Of a DNA stretch of 64,000 nucleotides, positions 10,398 to 19,849 are shown in pieces. Where the stretch lies: contig JADKGD010000030.1 of NCBI GenBank assembly GCA_016717145.1, positions 26,369 to 90,368 of the forward strand, written 5' to 3'. The translations under genes and the position numbers were made by a program. Numbering within the stretch: the first letter of the stretch is position 1; each line of letters opens with the position of its first letter. The notes beneath the pieces were generated by a model, which was not told where the DNA came from, did no database searches, and worked only from the letters and a program-made list of their open reading frames with translations. Origin of the DNA: Saprospiraceae bacterium. GTDB taxonomy: Bacteria > Bacteroidota > Bacteroidia > Chitinophagales > Saprospiraceae.

Positions 10398-10563
10398 CAG
10401 ATAATTTCTGGTAGGGTAACTATGGAGGGAGAAGATTTTAGATGATAATTTGATCGCCTTTAAACGACCATGTTTTGATTTCAAATTGAAAAAACTATTT
10501 CAAAAAAAAAATATATTAAGAATGCAAATTCAAACGGAAGTTGTAAAAAAAAAGTAAAAACAT

Positions 10564-10788
10564 TTAACTGACTTTTAAAAGTATATTTAACATTGTATCA
10601 CTTTCCTTACTGCATGTTCTATTTTGAAAATCTTCCCAACTTTTATCAATATGGTTAGCGTTTAAAACAAACTGATCGAGTATTTTTAAATTGTAATTAA
10701 GGTTATTTACATCAATACTATCGGGGAGTTGATTTATTTCAACTTCAAACACATGGTTTTCCACTATCATTTTATTTTTTTTTATCAT
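10564..10788 (-). CDS. Small hypothetical protein after an ECF sigma factor
   Basis: A 74-residue open frame with no signal peptide or membrane segment. It is rich in acidic residues and Asn and resembles nothing I recognise. It lies 84 bases downstream of the ECF sigma factor on the same strand, where an anti-sigma factor is often found, but it has no FecR-like or zinc-binding HxxxCxxC motif. Translation could also begin at the second Met (MIVENHVFEV), which avoids the Lys-rich start. It may be a real small regulator or a chance frame. Confidence 0.45.
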   Translation of the reverse strand: MIKKNKMIVENHVFEVEINQLPDSIDVNNLNYNLKILDQFVLNANHIDKSWEDFQNRTCSKESDTMLNILLKVS

Positions 10789-10872
10789 TGTATACCCTTA
10801 GACGAATATCTCAGTAAATACCCTAATAAAATAACAATTTATTTAAAAAAATATAATTTTAGGGTGACTTTG

Positions 10873-11370
10873 TTAAGTTTTTAGTTTGAGCTTTGCCATA
10901 ATTTCCAGTGCTTTTTGCATTCTTTTTTCAATAGCTTTTACAGATAGTCCCAAGCTTTCTGCTATTTGATTATACGTCATTTTTTCTATTCGATTCAGGA
11001 GAAAAACTTCCCTTGAAATTTCAGGCATGCTTTGAATGGTTGCATCCAGTTTTTTTCTAAATTCGTCCATCTCAATCAAATATTGAGGATCTTTGATTTC
11101 TTGTTGAGAAATCAGACCTGAATTGTAGGTATACTTTACCTTTTCGTGTCGGACATGATCAAGAAATAAATTATTACTTACCGTAAATACAAAAGACCTT
11201 GCTTTTTCCCTTTCTACTTTTTTCAAATTATCCCACAATCTGACAAATGCCTCCTGAGCAATATCTTCTGCAAGACTTAGATCGTTACACTTGGCAAAGA
11301 TAAAAGTACGTACCCCCTTAAAGCTATCCAGATAAAATTTTTTAAATTCATTTTCACTATAAAATGTCAT
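10873..11370 (-). CDS. ECF-type RNA polymerase sigma factor
   Basis: A 165-residue sigma-70 family protein. Region 2 (about residues 10-75) contains LAEDIAQEAFVRLWDNL and the DNA-melting segment RSFVFTVSNNLFLDHVRHEK. Region 4 (about 105-155) has the helix-turn-helix IEKMTYNQIAESLGLSVKAIEKRMQKAL. It resembles the FecI-like group common in Bacteroidota, but no FecR-type anti-sigma or TonB receptor gene follows. The start overlaps the end of aroQ in an ATGA arrangement, so it is likely co-transcribed with recQ and aroQ. Its regulon is unknown. Confidence 0.92.
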   Translation of the reverse strand: MTFYSENEFKKFYLDSFKGVRTFIFAKCNDLSLAEDIAQEAFVRLWDNLKKVEREKARSFVFTVSNNLFLDHVRHEKVKYTYNSGLISQQEIKDPQYLIEMDEFRKKLDATIQSMPEISREVFLLNRIEKMTYNQIAESLGLSVKAIEKRMQKALEIMAKLKLKT

Positions 11371-11807
11371 ACTTTAGTTTTAATCACATTTTCTTTAAGG
11401 AATTGAACAGCTTCAGTGTATCCGTCCAGACCTTTGCCTACTATGCTGTGAATTGCCGACTCTTTTATGTAGTTGATATGTCTGAAAGATTCCCTTGCAT
11501 AAATATTTGACATGTGGACTTCAACAACGGGAGTTGTGATAGATTTTAAGGCGTCCATTATCGCAATGGAAGTATGTGTAAATCCTCCTGCATTCAATAT
11601 AATACCTTCATAGCGGAATCCTACGCCATGTAGTTTGTCGATGATATCGCCTTCATGATTAGATTGATAGTAATGGAAATTGTATTCAGGAAACATAGCT
11701 TCGAGTTCTATAAAATATGCATCAAAAGATTTTGTACCGTAAATCTCCGGCTGCCTTTTTCCAAGCAAATTCAAATTAGGTCCATTTATAATGATGATTT
11801 GTATCAT
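11367..11807 (-). CDS. aroQ: Type II 3-dehydroquinate dehydratase
   Basis: Third step of the shikimate pathway: 3-dehydroquinate to 3-dehydroshikimate. The 146-residue length is standard for the dodecameric type II enzyme. Signature blocks are INGPNLNLLGKRQPEIYG (active-site Arg and Tyr), IILNAGGFTHTSIA and VEVHMSNIYARESFRH (catalytic His and the Arg of the lid). It sits three bases after recQ and overlaps the sigma factor gene by four, a tight run with no obvious shared function. Confidence 0.96.
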   Translation of the reverse strand: MIQIIIINGPNLNLLGKRQPEIYGTKSFDAYFIELEAMFPEYNFHYYQSNHEGDIIDKLHGVGFRYEGIILNAGGFTHTSIAIMDALKSITTPVVEVHMSNIYARESFRHINYIKESAIHSIVGKGLDGYTEAVQFLKENVIKTKV

Positions 11808-11810
11808 AAT

Positions 11811-14012
11811 TTAGTTAGCTATATCTGACATAAATTTAATTCTGGTAAGCAAAACTTCTTCTTCATTAATATCATCGTCCTGAAGTTTTCTGATGGCCGC
11901 TTCTATTGAATCAGTATGTGCACTTTTGAAATAATCAAAAATTTCTTCTATTATATCTTCGTCTACTTTATCTTTTATATAATAATTTATGTTAAGTTTT
12001 GTACCGGCATCAGCAATACCATTAAGTTCATAAAGTAGTTCATCAAGGGTCATTTCAACATTACGTGCGATATCTTCAAAAGGCATTTTTCTATCTATTG
12101 ATTGGATAATGCTGACCTTATTTCTGGATTTGTTTGCTACTTGTTTGACGACTACCTCTGTTGGTCTGTCTATGTCATTTTCTTCGACATATTTTTTTAT
12201 GAGTTCTATAAAAGGTTTTGCAAATTTTTGGGCTTTACCCTGACTGACCCCTGAAATCTGAAGCATGTCATCCATAGAGATAGGGTAATAAGTCGCCATA
12301 TCCTGCAATGATGGTTCAGAAAAAATAACCCATGGCTGCACCTTTAGCTTTTTGCCCTCTGATTTTCTAAGATCTTTAAGCATTTCTATCAATACTTCAT
12401 CCAAAGCAGCGCCTTGCCCTCCGCCGATGTCCATTTCATCCGCATCCTTAATGGTAAAATCTCTGTTAAGAGGTATCAAAATAGATTCCGGATGTTTAAT
12501 AAATTTTTTACCGTCATCTGTGATTTTAAGGATGCCATATTGTTCAATTTCCTTGTAAAGCAAGTTGTGCAAAATGGCTTGTCTGAAAATGGTGTGCCAA
12601 AATAATTCGTCTTTTGAAGATCCCGACCCAAATAAAGGCAATTTATCAAATTTGAAATCTTTCATTTCTTTTGACATCTTGCCAGTAATAAATTCTACCA
12701 GGATTTTTACCGTATAATTCTCATTGAGCTGAGTCACAACCTGTAAAGCAAGTTTCATCTCATCTTTTACTTCTTCCGTCTGTTTGGGATGTTTACAATT
12801 ATCGCACATATTGCCACAATTGACTGAATCGTATTCTTCTCCAAAGTAATGTAATAGAAATTTTCTTCTGCAAGTACTAGTCTCTGCATAAGCGATAACT
12901 TCTTCCATAAGTTGGGCACTAAGTTCACGCTCAGCCACCGGCTTATCCCGCAGGAATTTTTCGAGTTTTAGAATATCTTTATATGAATAAAAAGCAAGAC
13001 AATTTCCATTTATTCCGTCTCTACCGCCACGTCCAGTCTCCTGGTAATAGTTTTCTATACTTTTTGGAATATCATAATGAATCACAAATCTAACGTCGGG
13101 CTTATCGATACCCATTCCAAAAGCAATGGTAGCCACAATGACTTCCACATCTTCCATCAAAAAGTCATCCTGTACCTGTGACCTGGTTTTACCATCCAGG
13201 CCAGCATGATAAGCAGCAGCCCTTATCCCATTGACATTAAGTACTTTAGCTATTTCTTCAGTGGATTTTCTTGACTGAACGTAAATAATTCCTGAATTAC
13301 CTTTAATTGTTTTAATAAAATGAATGATACTTTTTATTGTATGATCTTTATTGACTTTTTGTCTGATTTCATAATACAGATTATCTCTGTTGAAGGAAGA
13401 AATAAAAACATTTGGGTCATCCATTTCCAGACTCTTAATGATATCTGTCTGGACTTTTGGTGTTGCAGTAGCAGTAAGTGCTATAATAGGGATGTCTTCA
13501 CCAATAGCAGATATCATCGTGCGAATTCTTCTGTACTCCGGCCTAAAATCATGTCCCCATTCAGAAATACAATGGGCTTCATCTACTGCTACAAAAGAAA
13601 TATTTGTTTTCTGAAAAAATTCAATATTTTCGTCTTTAGTAAGTGTTTCGGGAGCAATAAAAAGCATTTTTGTTTTTCCACTTGCAATTTCATTTTTCAC
13701 ATCTGTCATTTGCGATTTGTTCAGAGATGAATTCAGGAAACTAGCTATATTGTCTTCCTGACTATATCCCCTAATGGAGTCAACCTGATTTTTCATTAGT
13801 GCAATGAGTGGTGAAATAATGATAGCAGTACCCTCCATCATCATTGCCGGGAGCTGATAGCACAACGACTTTCCTCCTCCTGTCGGCATAATGACAAATG
13901 TATTTTTATTGTCAAGCACACTTTTGACAATTTGCCTTTGTTCTCCTTTGAAGGATTCGAATCCAAAATATTTTTTAAGAGAGGAAGTAATATCCTGATC
14001 TGTGAAAACCAT
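11811..14012 (-). CDS. recQ: ATP-dependent DNA helicase RecQ
   Basis: A 3'-5' DNA helicase of 733 residues for recombination and repair. The helicase core has Walker A (MPTGGGKSLCYQLPA, about residues 42-56), DEAH box (VDEAHCISEWGHDFRPEY, about 142-159) and motif VI (QETGRGGRDG). It is followed by the zinc-binding cysteines (TSTCRR through CGNMCDNC, about 372-402), an RQC winged helix, an HRDC domain (about 525-600) and a further C-terminal helical extension that is usual in Bacteroidota RecQ. Divergent from kdsD across a 360-base intergenic region; head gene of the recQ-aroQ-sigma run. Confidence 0.95.
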   Translation of the reverse strand: MVFTDQDITSSLKKYFGFESFKGEQRQIVKSVLDNKNTFVIMPTGGGKSLCYQLPAMMMEGTAIIISPLIALMKNQVDSIRGYSQEDNIASFLNSSLNKSQMTDVKNEIASGKTKMLFIAPETLTKDENIEFFQKTNISFVAVDEAHCISEWGHDFRPEYRRIRTMISAIGEDIPIIALTATATPKVQTDIIKSLEMDDPNVFISSFNRDNLYYEIRQKVNKDHTIKSIIHFIKTIKGNSGIIYVQSRKSTEEIAKVLNVNGIRAAAYHAGLDGKTRSQVQDDFLMEDVEVIVATIAFGMGIDKPDVRFVIHYDIPKSIENYYQETGRGGRDGINGNCLAFYSYKDILKLEKFLRDKPVAERELSAQLMEEVIAYAETSTCRRKFLLHYFGEEYDSVNCGNMCDNCKHPKQTEEVKDEMKLALQVVTQLNENYTVKILVEFITGKMSKEMKDFKFDKLPLFGSGSSKDELFWHTIFRQAILHNLLYKEIEQYGILKITDDGKKFIKHPESILIPLNRDFTIKDADEMDIGGGQGAALDEVLIEMLKDLRKSEGKKLKVQPWVIFSEPSLQDMATYYPISMDDMLQISGVSQGKAQKFAKPFIELIKKYVEENDIDRPTEVVVKQVANKSRNKVSIIQSIDRKMPFEDIARNVEMTLDELLYELNGIADAGTKLNINYYIKDKVDEDIIEEIFDYFKSAHTDSIEAAIRKLQDDDINEEEVLLTRIKFMSDIAN

Positions 14013-14374
14013 AATTTATGTTACGTTCGGTTTATTTTAAATTAACATTGATGCAATATTTAATTTTTATAAGATTTGGATAAAACTAAATTAATGCATC
14101 ACAGATACTTTATTAGGTACCCAATTGGTGATTATAATTGCATAATCTATAAGTATACCCTAATAAAATTGATTTAATAAAATTTCATGATTCAGATTTA
14201 CAAAATCAATTATCAGAATTTTTTTTAAAATTATAAAATAAATTTAATATTTCAAAAATTTTGGAGATTTAATTTCATTTTAAACTCAACTCTTGGGTAG
14301 AAATTGCCTTTTTTCGTAAGTTTGACCTTTATTAAGAATTGCTTTACTTTTATTTAGCAGCCAAAATTACAGTT
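14013..14374. other. Divergent intergenic region between recQ and kdsD
   Basis: Very AT-rich, no ORF. It must carry the promoters of both divergent genes. A plus-strand -33/-7 pair is listed separately; no equally good minus-strand box was found for recQ. Confidence 0.5.
14293..14324 (+). promoter_or_regulatory. Putative sigma-ABfr-type promoter for kdsD
   Basis: TTG at 14293-14295 and TAAGTTTG at 14317-14324 match the Bacteroidota -33 TTG / -7 TAnnTTTG pattern with a 21-base spacer. Transcription would start near 14331, leaving a leader of about 44 bases before the preferred TTG start at 14375. Pattern match only. Confidence 0.45.
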
Positions 14375-15348
14375 TTGAATCCAAATATCCACAAACAAAT
14401 TGAGGAAAAAATTAAAAAAACTTTACAGATTGAAGGTAATGCGTTGTTAAATCTTTCAGGAAACATCACTGAAGAAATGTGTAGGGCTGTTTATAAAATT
14501 TGCCAGAGTCCTGGGAGACTTATTGTAACAGGAATAGGTAAGTCGGCAATTGTAGCACAAAAAATTGTATCTACCTTAAATTCTACAGGTACACCTTCAG
14601 TTTTTATGCATGCAGCAGATGCCATACATGGTGATCTTGGTATGATTGGGCAGGATGATTTGGTGCTTTGTATCTCAAAAAGCGGGGACACCCCTGAAAT
14701 AAAAGTTTTAGTTCCATTGATAAAAGGTTTTGGAAACGATTTGATTGCAATGGTGAGTAACAAAAGTTCTTATCTGGCAAAAAATGCAGATTATACTATC
14801 TTGCTCCCGGTAGAAGAAGAAGCTGATCCAAATAATCTTGCGCCGACCACCAGTACAACTTTGCAAATGGCAATGGGTGATGCTATAGCCATTTCACTAT
14901 TGTCATTAAAAGGTTTTTCACAGGAACAATTTGCAAAATTTCATCCTGGTGGCAGCTTAGGTAAACAATTATATCTCAGAGTTTCAGACATGATTTCGCA
15001 CAACGAAAAACCACGAGTGTATCTCCAGGATCAAATCAGAAAGATAATCATGGAAATATCTTCAAAAAGGTTAGGCGCAACTGCCGTAATGGATGATGAT
15101 GAAAATCTAAAGGGCATTATTACGGATGGCGATTTAAGAAGAATGCTTGAAATAAAGGATAGTGTCAATCATCTTAAGGCATCAGATATTATGAATACTA
15201 ACCCAAAATCTGTTCAGAAAACATGTCTGGCCGTTGATGCATTAAACATCATGAGAACACACAGCATTTCTCAATTGATCATTTGGATGATATGAGATAC
15301 TTAGGCATGGTTCATTTGCACGATATGATAAAAGAAGGACTTGTATAA
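14375..15348 (+). CDS. kdsD: Arabinose-5-phosphate isomerase (KdsD/KpsF), frameshifted near the C-terminus
   Basis: Converts ribulose 5-phosphate to arabinose 5-phosphate, the first committed step to Kdo for lipopolysaccharide. A SIS domain (about residues 30-165) has the sugar-phosphate signatures VTGIGKSAIVAQKI and CISKSGDTPEIK; two CBS domains follow (about 195-320). No ATG is near the 5' end: the frame opens at a TTG at 14339, but the TTG at 14375 (NPNIHKQIEEKIKKTLQ) fits better. The raw frame ends at 15295 with IIWMI, whereas the conserved ending DDMRYLGMVHLHDMIKEGLV continues one frame over to the stop at 15346-15348. One missing base around 15282-15286 would explain this. Confidence 0.88.
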
Positions 15349-15510
15349 AATAATGACAATTCCAAATGAAAAAACATTTTAAATTTGGTTTTATACTTTC
15401 ATCAATCTGCTATAAATAACTTGGCATTTAGAATATATTTTGCCTATTTTAAGAGATGGCTGCAACCCTACTTTTTTAACGGTGTCTTTATCTAAAATGA
15501 TTTATGTATT

Positions 15511-16068
15511 ATGCATAATCAGGAGTTAGAAAAAATATTAATAAGTGATTGTATCTCAGGTAAAAGAGATGCACAGTACCGTCTTTACAAAACGTATTGT
15601 AAAGCAATGTACAACATATGTCTGAGGATGATTAATGATCACGACGATGCTGATGATGTACTCCAAAATGCATTTATTGATGTATTCTCTAAATTAAAGA
15701 TGTTTAAGTATGAATCAACGATAGGTGCATGGATAAAAAGAATAGTTATCAATAACTGTATCAATCATCTCAGAAAAAATAAAATAGTATTACAATCATT
15801 TGATAATCAAATAGATATAATTGATGAGAGTTGGGATAAAGACGACTTGGAGTTGGACATCAGCAGAGTAAAGAGGGCAATCTCATTATTGCCTGATGGT
15901 TACAGGATTGTTTTCAGTTTATATGCCATGGAAGGATATGATCATAGTGAAATTGCTGAAATTATGCAGATTACTGAGTCCACATCAAAATCACAATACA
16001 GCAGAGCAAGAGCCAGCTTATATCAGACACTTAAGGCTTCTGGTGAGCGAAATAATATATACAATTGA
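15511..16068 (+). CDS. ECF-type RNA polymerase sigma factor with anti-sigma gene downstream
   Basis: A 185-residue sigma-70 family protein. Region 2 lies at about residues 25-90 (DADDVLQNAFIDVFSKL, then WIKRIVINNCINHLRKNK) and region 4 at about 125-175 (YDHSEIAEIMQITESTSKSQYSRARASL). It is followed after 19 bases by a single-span membrane protein and then an adhesin-like protein, an arrangement common in Bacteroidota in which the membrane protein holds the sigma factor until an envelope signal arrives. It is not closely similar to the sigma factor at 10.9 kb. Confidence 0.93.
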   Translation: MHNQELEKILISDCISGKRDAQYRLYKTYCKAMYNICLRMINDHDDADDVLQNAFIDVFSKLKMFKYESTIGAWIKRIVINNCINHLRKNKIVLQSFDNQIDIIDESWDKDDLELDISRVKRAISLLPDGYRIVFSLYAMEGYDHSEIAEIMQITESTSKSQYSRARASLYQTLKASGERNNIYN

Positions 16069-16087
16069 AATAATTTATTAAAGACAA

Positions 16088-16618
16088 ATGGAAGACAAAT
16101 TAAAAAAATTTATTGGAGACAATAGGGAAGTATTTGATGAAGATGTACCGGGAAAACATATTTGGTATGGAATTGAACATAAACTTGACAACCAAAATCA
16201 AAGATTTTTGATATTAAGTTGGGCAACAAAAATTGCAGCAGTCTTTGTTTTTGTATTAATCTCCGGTGTTCTGATCGGCATCATGATTGGAAAATCAGAT
16301 CATTCTGAATTAAATTATGCCAACGGATCCGAATTGGAAAAATTGAAAGATACGGAAGTTTATTATCAAACACAGGTAAATCTTAAATTAAGTGAGTTAA
16401 AAGATGACCAGACACGTAAGTATGTTGAAAGCGATCTTAAACAATTGGACATTATGTATGCCCAACTAAGAAAGGAGATGATTCAATCGGATTATTCAAA
16501 TGTAGATGTCATGATCAATGCAATGATCACAAATTATAAAACCAAAGTTGACATTTTAGAAAATATTTTACAAAAACAAAATCAAAAAAATAAAAATAAT
16601 GAGAAGGTATCTATTTAA
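16088..16618 (+). CDS. Putative membrane anti-sigma factor
   Basis: A 176-residue protein with a short cytoplasmic N-terminus (about 1-42), one membrane helix (about 48-73, IAAVFVFVLISGVLIGIMIG) and an extracytoplasmic helical domain rich in charged residues (about 85-176). Topology and position directly after an ECF sigma gene suggest an anti-sigma factor; no zinc-binding motif is visible, so it is not a classic ZAS protein. Its stop overlaps the start of the next gene by 20 bases, implying coupled expression. Confidence 0.7.
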   Translation: MEDKLKKFIGDNREVFDEDVPGKHIWYGIEHKLDNQNQRFLILSWATKIAAVFVFVLISGVLIGIMIGKSDHSELNYANGSELEKLKDTEVYYQTQVNLKLSELKDDQTRKYVESDLKQLDIMYAQLRKEMIQSDYSNVDVMINAMITNYKTKVDILENILQKQNQKNKNNEKVSI

Positions 16619-17720
16619 TACAATATTTTTATTGCTCATAAGTAACTCCACAACAGTACGAGCCAATGGGTTTGAAACGGATGTAGAACTCCGAAAAAAT
16701 TATACAAAAGAGTACCCGTCAGACAACTTAACGGTCCTGGAACTAAGTAACCGATATGGTAAAATCGAAGTAATTACCTGGGATAGATCCTTTGTGAAAA
16801 TAGATGCCAATGTAATAGTAAAGGCATCAAGTAAAGGTAAAGCTCAAGATAAACTGGATGAAATATCAGTTAATATTCAAAAGACTGGAAATAATATAGT
16901 CGCTGTGACAGAAATTGATTCTAAAAATAGTTCCTGGTGGAGTGGCTGGTGGAGTGGTGAAAATAATATAAAAATTGAAATCAATTATCTTGTTTACATG
17001 CCGGCAGCTATACATTCGATCATTGAAAATAAATATGGAAATATATACTTGCCTGATCTAAAAGGTAAGACGAGTATCAATCTTAAGTATGGCAACATGG
17101 AGGCTAAAAATATTACTAATGATTTGTTGCTTGATTTATCATACGGAAAAGCGACTGTGGGTTCCGTAGAAAACCTAAGTGGCAATATTTCTTATTCAGA
17201 TTATAGGGGAACAAAAGCAAAAGTGGTTTTGATCACTTCCAAGTATTCAAAAGTATATCTTGATAATGCCATTTCTGTGACCAGTTCCAGTAAGTATGAC
17301 ACTTATAAATTGGGCGTTATTAACAATCTGATTATCACTGGCGCTTATGATGATGTTGAAATAGAATCTTTGGAAAAAGGCACTTTAAATTTTAAGTATT
17401 CCGGTGTTGAATTGGGATCACTAAGCAATGGCTTAACTCTTGATATAAGTTATGGAAGTTTGATGGTAGAAAATCTAAAAACATCATTCAAAAGTATGCT
17501 GATCAATACGAGCTATGCGCCAATAAAAATTTATGGGACTGTGCCAACAAAAGTAGAGATAGAGGGAAAATATTGTGATACAAATCTTGGATCAGATTTT
17601 ATTCAAAAATATAAAAACAATGAAGACAATTCGGTACATATCAAAGGTTACAAAATAAGTGAAAAAACTTCTGCAACTATTAATATTAAATCGAAATACG
17701 GAGATATTATATTGAAATAA
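16599..17720 (+). CDS. Secreted DUF4097-like beta-helical (adhesin-like) protein
   Basis: A 373-residue exported protein with an N-terminal signal (MRRYLFNTIFLLLISNSTTVRA). The body consists of repeating short strands of the kind S-KYGNIYL, LKYGNMEAKN, LSYGKATVG, SYGSLMVE, typical of DUF4097/DUF2807-like right-handed beta folds often encoded with sigma/anti-sigma pairs. A Trp-rich stretch (SSWWSGWWSGENN, about residues 109-121) interrupts the early part. It may be the periplasmic or surface sensor or output of the upstream pair; this is inference from position. Confidence 0.75.
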   Translation: MRRYLFNTIFLLLISNSTTVRANGFETDVELRKNYTKEYPSDNLTVLELSNRYGKIEVITWDRSFVKIDANVIVKASSKGKAQDKLDEISVNIQKTGNNIVAVTEIDSKNSSWWSGWWSGENNIKIEINYLVYMPAAIHSIIENKYGNIYLPDLKGKTSINLKYGNMEAKNITNDLLLDLSYGKATVGSVENLSGNISYSDYRGTKAKVVLITSKYSKVYLDNAISVTSSSKYDTYKLGVINNLIITGAYDDVEIESLEKGTLNFKYSGVELGSLSNGLTLDISYGSLMVENLKTSFKSMLINTSYAPIKIYGTVPTKVEIEGKYCDTNLGSDFIQKYKNNEDNSVHIKGYKISEKTSATINIKSKYGDIILK

Positions 17721-17753
17721 AAAATAGGAGACTGAATTTCAGTCTCCTATTTT
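17721..17753. terminator. Bidirectional rho-independent terminator
   Basis: Perfect 15-base inverted repeat, AAAATAGGAGACTGA at 17721-17735 and its complement at 17739-17753 around an ATT loop, with T runs on both strands. It separates the convergent adhesin-like gene (ending 17720) and outer membrane protein gene (ending 17802). Confidence 0.85.
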
Positions 17754-17801
17754 ATAAAAGCATTTATTATGCTATTTTTTTTTAGAAGTTTGCTAAAATA
17801 T

Positions 17802-18290
17802 TTAGTTTAGTACATACCTTGCTGCTAAAGCACCGTATCCTCCTCCGAACCCACTTCCAAATCCATTTACAAAATACGTAGGTATCCAGTCAACACTCAA
17901 ATTAAAAGGCTTATCAGGAAATTTGTAGTCCAAACCGAGCACACCTGAAATACCAATCGATGTAGTACTCCCACCTGCGAATCCTGAATCATATGACCAG
18001 AAATATACATTAGCTCCGGCACCATAATACCATTTTAAACCATCTACAGAAGCTATTTCATTATGAACTTGATAATACCCTCCCACATTAAACCACGAAT
18101 ATCCTGAAAAACTTCTAAATCCGGCCACACCTTCAATTGCTGCTTTATCAGAAATAAATGTTTTGTAAGTCACCGAAAGAGGATATCCAAATCTTAAGCC
18201 AATAGCAGACTTATAATCCTGAGCCTGACTAACAGCGGCAAACATAAATACCATCAAAAGAATTGTAAAAATCTTTGTTTTCATTTTCAT
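17802..18290 (-). CDS. Small outer membrane beta-barrel protein
   Basis: A 162-residue protein with a signal peptide (ending AVSQAQ) and alternating Gly/aromatic strands ending in ALAARYVLN, typical of small 8-strand barrels. Strand-like segments include IGLRFGYPLSVTYKTF and GAGANVYFWSYD. Function unknown; such proteins are common and often structural. Next to another barrel gene on the same strand. Confidence 0.75.
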   Translation of the reverse strand: MKMKTKIFTILLMVFMFAAVSQAQDYKSAIGLRFGYPLSVTYKTFISDKAAIEGVAGFRSFSGYSWFNVGGYYQVHNEIASVDGLKWYYGAGANVYFWSYDSGFAGGSTTSIGISGVLGLDYKFPDKPFNLSVDWIPTYFVNGFGSGFGGGYGALAARYVLN

Positions 18291-18412
18291 TAAATTTTTT
18301 GGTTAATTAATGTACAAATATAGAAAAATAATATAAAGTCATACTGCTTTTTAATTAATAATAGCTTCAAGGAATACATTTTATTATCTATCAGATTAAA
18401 ATTTCCTTAATT

Positions 18413-18941
18413 TTACCAACAATAACCAATTCCCGCCACCCAATATGGTATAAATACACCGCTAGCAATGAATGGCGTCAAACCAATTTTCCACATAAAC
18501 CCGCCATCAACAGGTTGTTTTCTATACATAAAACTTAATGTTCCTACAACAGATCGAATTAAGATCATCAAATAATGAACCTGTACCTGAAATGTAAGTA
18601 GCACCAGCACCTACTTCAAAGTAACTACCATTCTTACCAAGTAACACATTACCCATGACAGGCACGGTCAAAATGCCACCATCAGTACCTGAACCGCCGA
18701 CATAGCCTACCCCTGCCCGCAGACCCAAATTATTATGGATTCGTGTATCGAAATTAGCTGAAAACAATAAGCCATTGCCAAGTAATTCTACAAAAAACAC
18801 ACTTTTTGCACCTTCAAATGTGGATGATTCTCCGGATGATCTTTTCTTTTGCCCAAGGCTTGGGGATACAAAAAGCCCGATGGCAAATAAAACAGTTATA
18901 AACAACTTAGAGACATTGGAATAATAATTTAAAATTTTCAT
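18413..18941 (-). CDS. Outer membrane beta-barrel protein, split by a frameshift
   Basis: Two overlapping frames (18522-18941 and 18413-18610) form one protein of about 175 residues. The first gives a signal peptide (ending SPSLGQ) and barrel strands through GATYISGTGSLFDDLNS; the second continues VVGTLSFMYRKQPVDGG and closes with WVAGIGYCW. Reading must skip one base near 18555-18562, so one base appears to be inserted. The full product resembles the hypothetical Bacteroidota outer membrane proteins of about 190 residues. Function unknown. Confidence 0.7.
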
Positions 18942-19058
18942 AAAGCTTGATTTGAGTTAAAAAAATTGTTATTTGATAGCACAAAATACTCTTTTTGTTG
19001 ATAAATCAAACTTCCACTTAGAAATATTTGTTGTAAAATATGTATTAAGCAAAATTTA

Positions 19059-19568
19059 ATGGTAAACACTATTATATACCTTTTATTATTTACTTTTAGT
19101 CTCCCGGCGTCATCGGAGATGCATGCTTTTCATATCAGTCGTACGGAAATTAATTATGATGTACAGTCAGGAGACATACAGATAGCCAGTCATATATTTA
19201 TTGATGATTTGGAGAATGGGCTAGCACTTTCAGGAGTCAAAGACATAAGACTTTGCTCGCCTAAAGAAAGCATCGAAGCTGATCATATATTGGAGCAATA
19301 TGCCAATTCAAAACTTAAGATTACATTGAATGGTGTTGTTATGCCCGCCAAGTTGATAGGTAAAGAACAATCCAAAGATTTATTGGCCGTATGGTGCTAT
19401 CTGGAGATCTCAAATGTAAAAAATGTTCATCAATTAAACATTGAAAACAAGATACTTATTGATTTGTATAATGATCAAAAAAATATAACGGAAGTTACAA
19501 AAAATAAGAAGCGTGTATTATTTACTATCTTTGATTCAGAGAAAATAAAAGACATGTGTAACATGTAA
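19059..19568 (+). CDS. Secreted DUF6702-like protein
   Basis: A 169-residue protein with a signal peptide (about 1-19). The pattern HAFHISRTEINYD...IQIASHIFIDDLENGL, then a long middle and a C-terminal strand ending in KRVLFT, matches my recollection of DUF6702 proteins (about 160-170 residues, Bacteroidota), whose function is unknown. It is followed after 30 bases by yidD. Confidence 0.65.
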   Translation: MVNTIIYLLLFTFSLPASSEMHAFHISRTEINYDVQSGDIQIASHIFIDDLENGLALSGVKDIRLCSPKESIEADHILEQYANSKLKITLNGVVMPAKLIGKEQSKDLLAVWCYLEISNVKNVHQLNIENKILIDLYNDQKNITEVTKNKKRVLFTIFDSEKIKDMCNM

Positions 19569-19598
19569 GTGCCATAATTAGCTATTGCAAAACAACAA

Positions 19599-19832
19599 AT
19601 GAAGTTTAGTAAAAAAATATTTATTTTTCCGATAAAAATGTATCAGTGGTTTATCTCTCCTTTGTTAGGCGCCAACTGCAGATATCAGCCTACATGTTCT
19701 CATTATATGATAGAGGCCATAAATGAATGGGGATCACTTAAAGGGTTATGGCTTGGCCTCAAAAGAATAGCCAGATGTCATCCCTGGGGCGGCCATGGTC
19801 CTGACCCTGTACCCAAAAAAACTATTTTATAA
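19599..19832 (+). CDS. yidD: Membrane protein insertion efficiency factor YidD
   Basis: A 77-residue amphipathic membrane-associated protein that assists YidC-dependent insertion. All family marks are present: WFISPLLGANCRYQPTCSHY (conserved cysteines), WGSLKGLWLGLKRIARCHPW and GPDPVP. It is usually near rpmH/rnpA/yidC; here it stands apart from them. Confidence 0.95.
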   Translation: MKFSKKIFIFPIKMYQWFISPLLGANCRYQPTCSHYMIEAINEWGSLKGLWLGLKRIARCHPWGGHGPDPVPKKTIL

Positions 19833-19849
19833 ATATTATATAGACTGGA

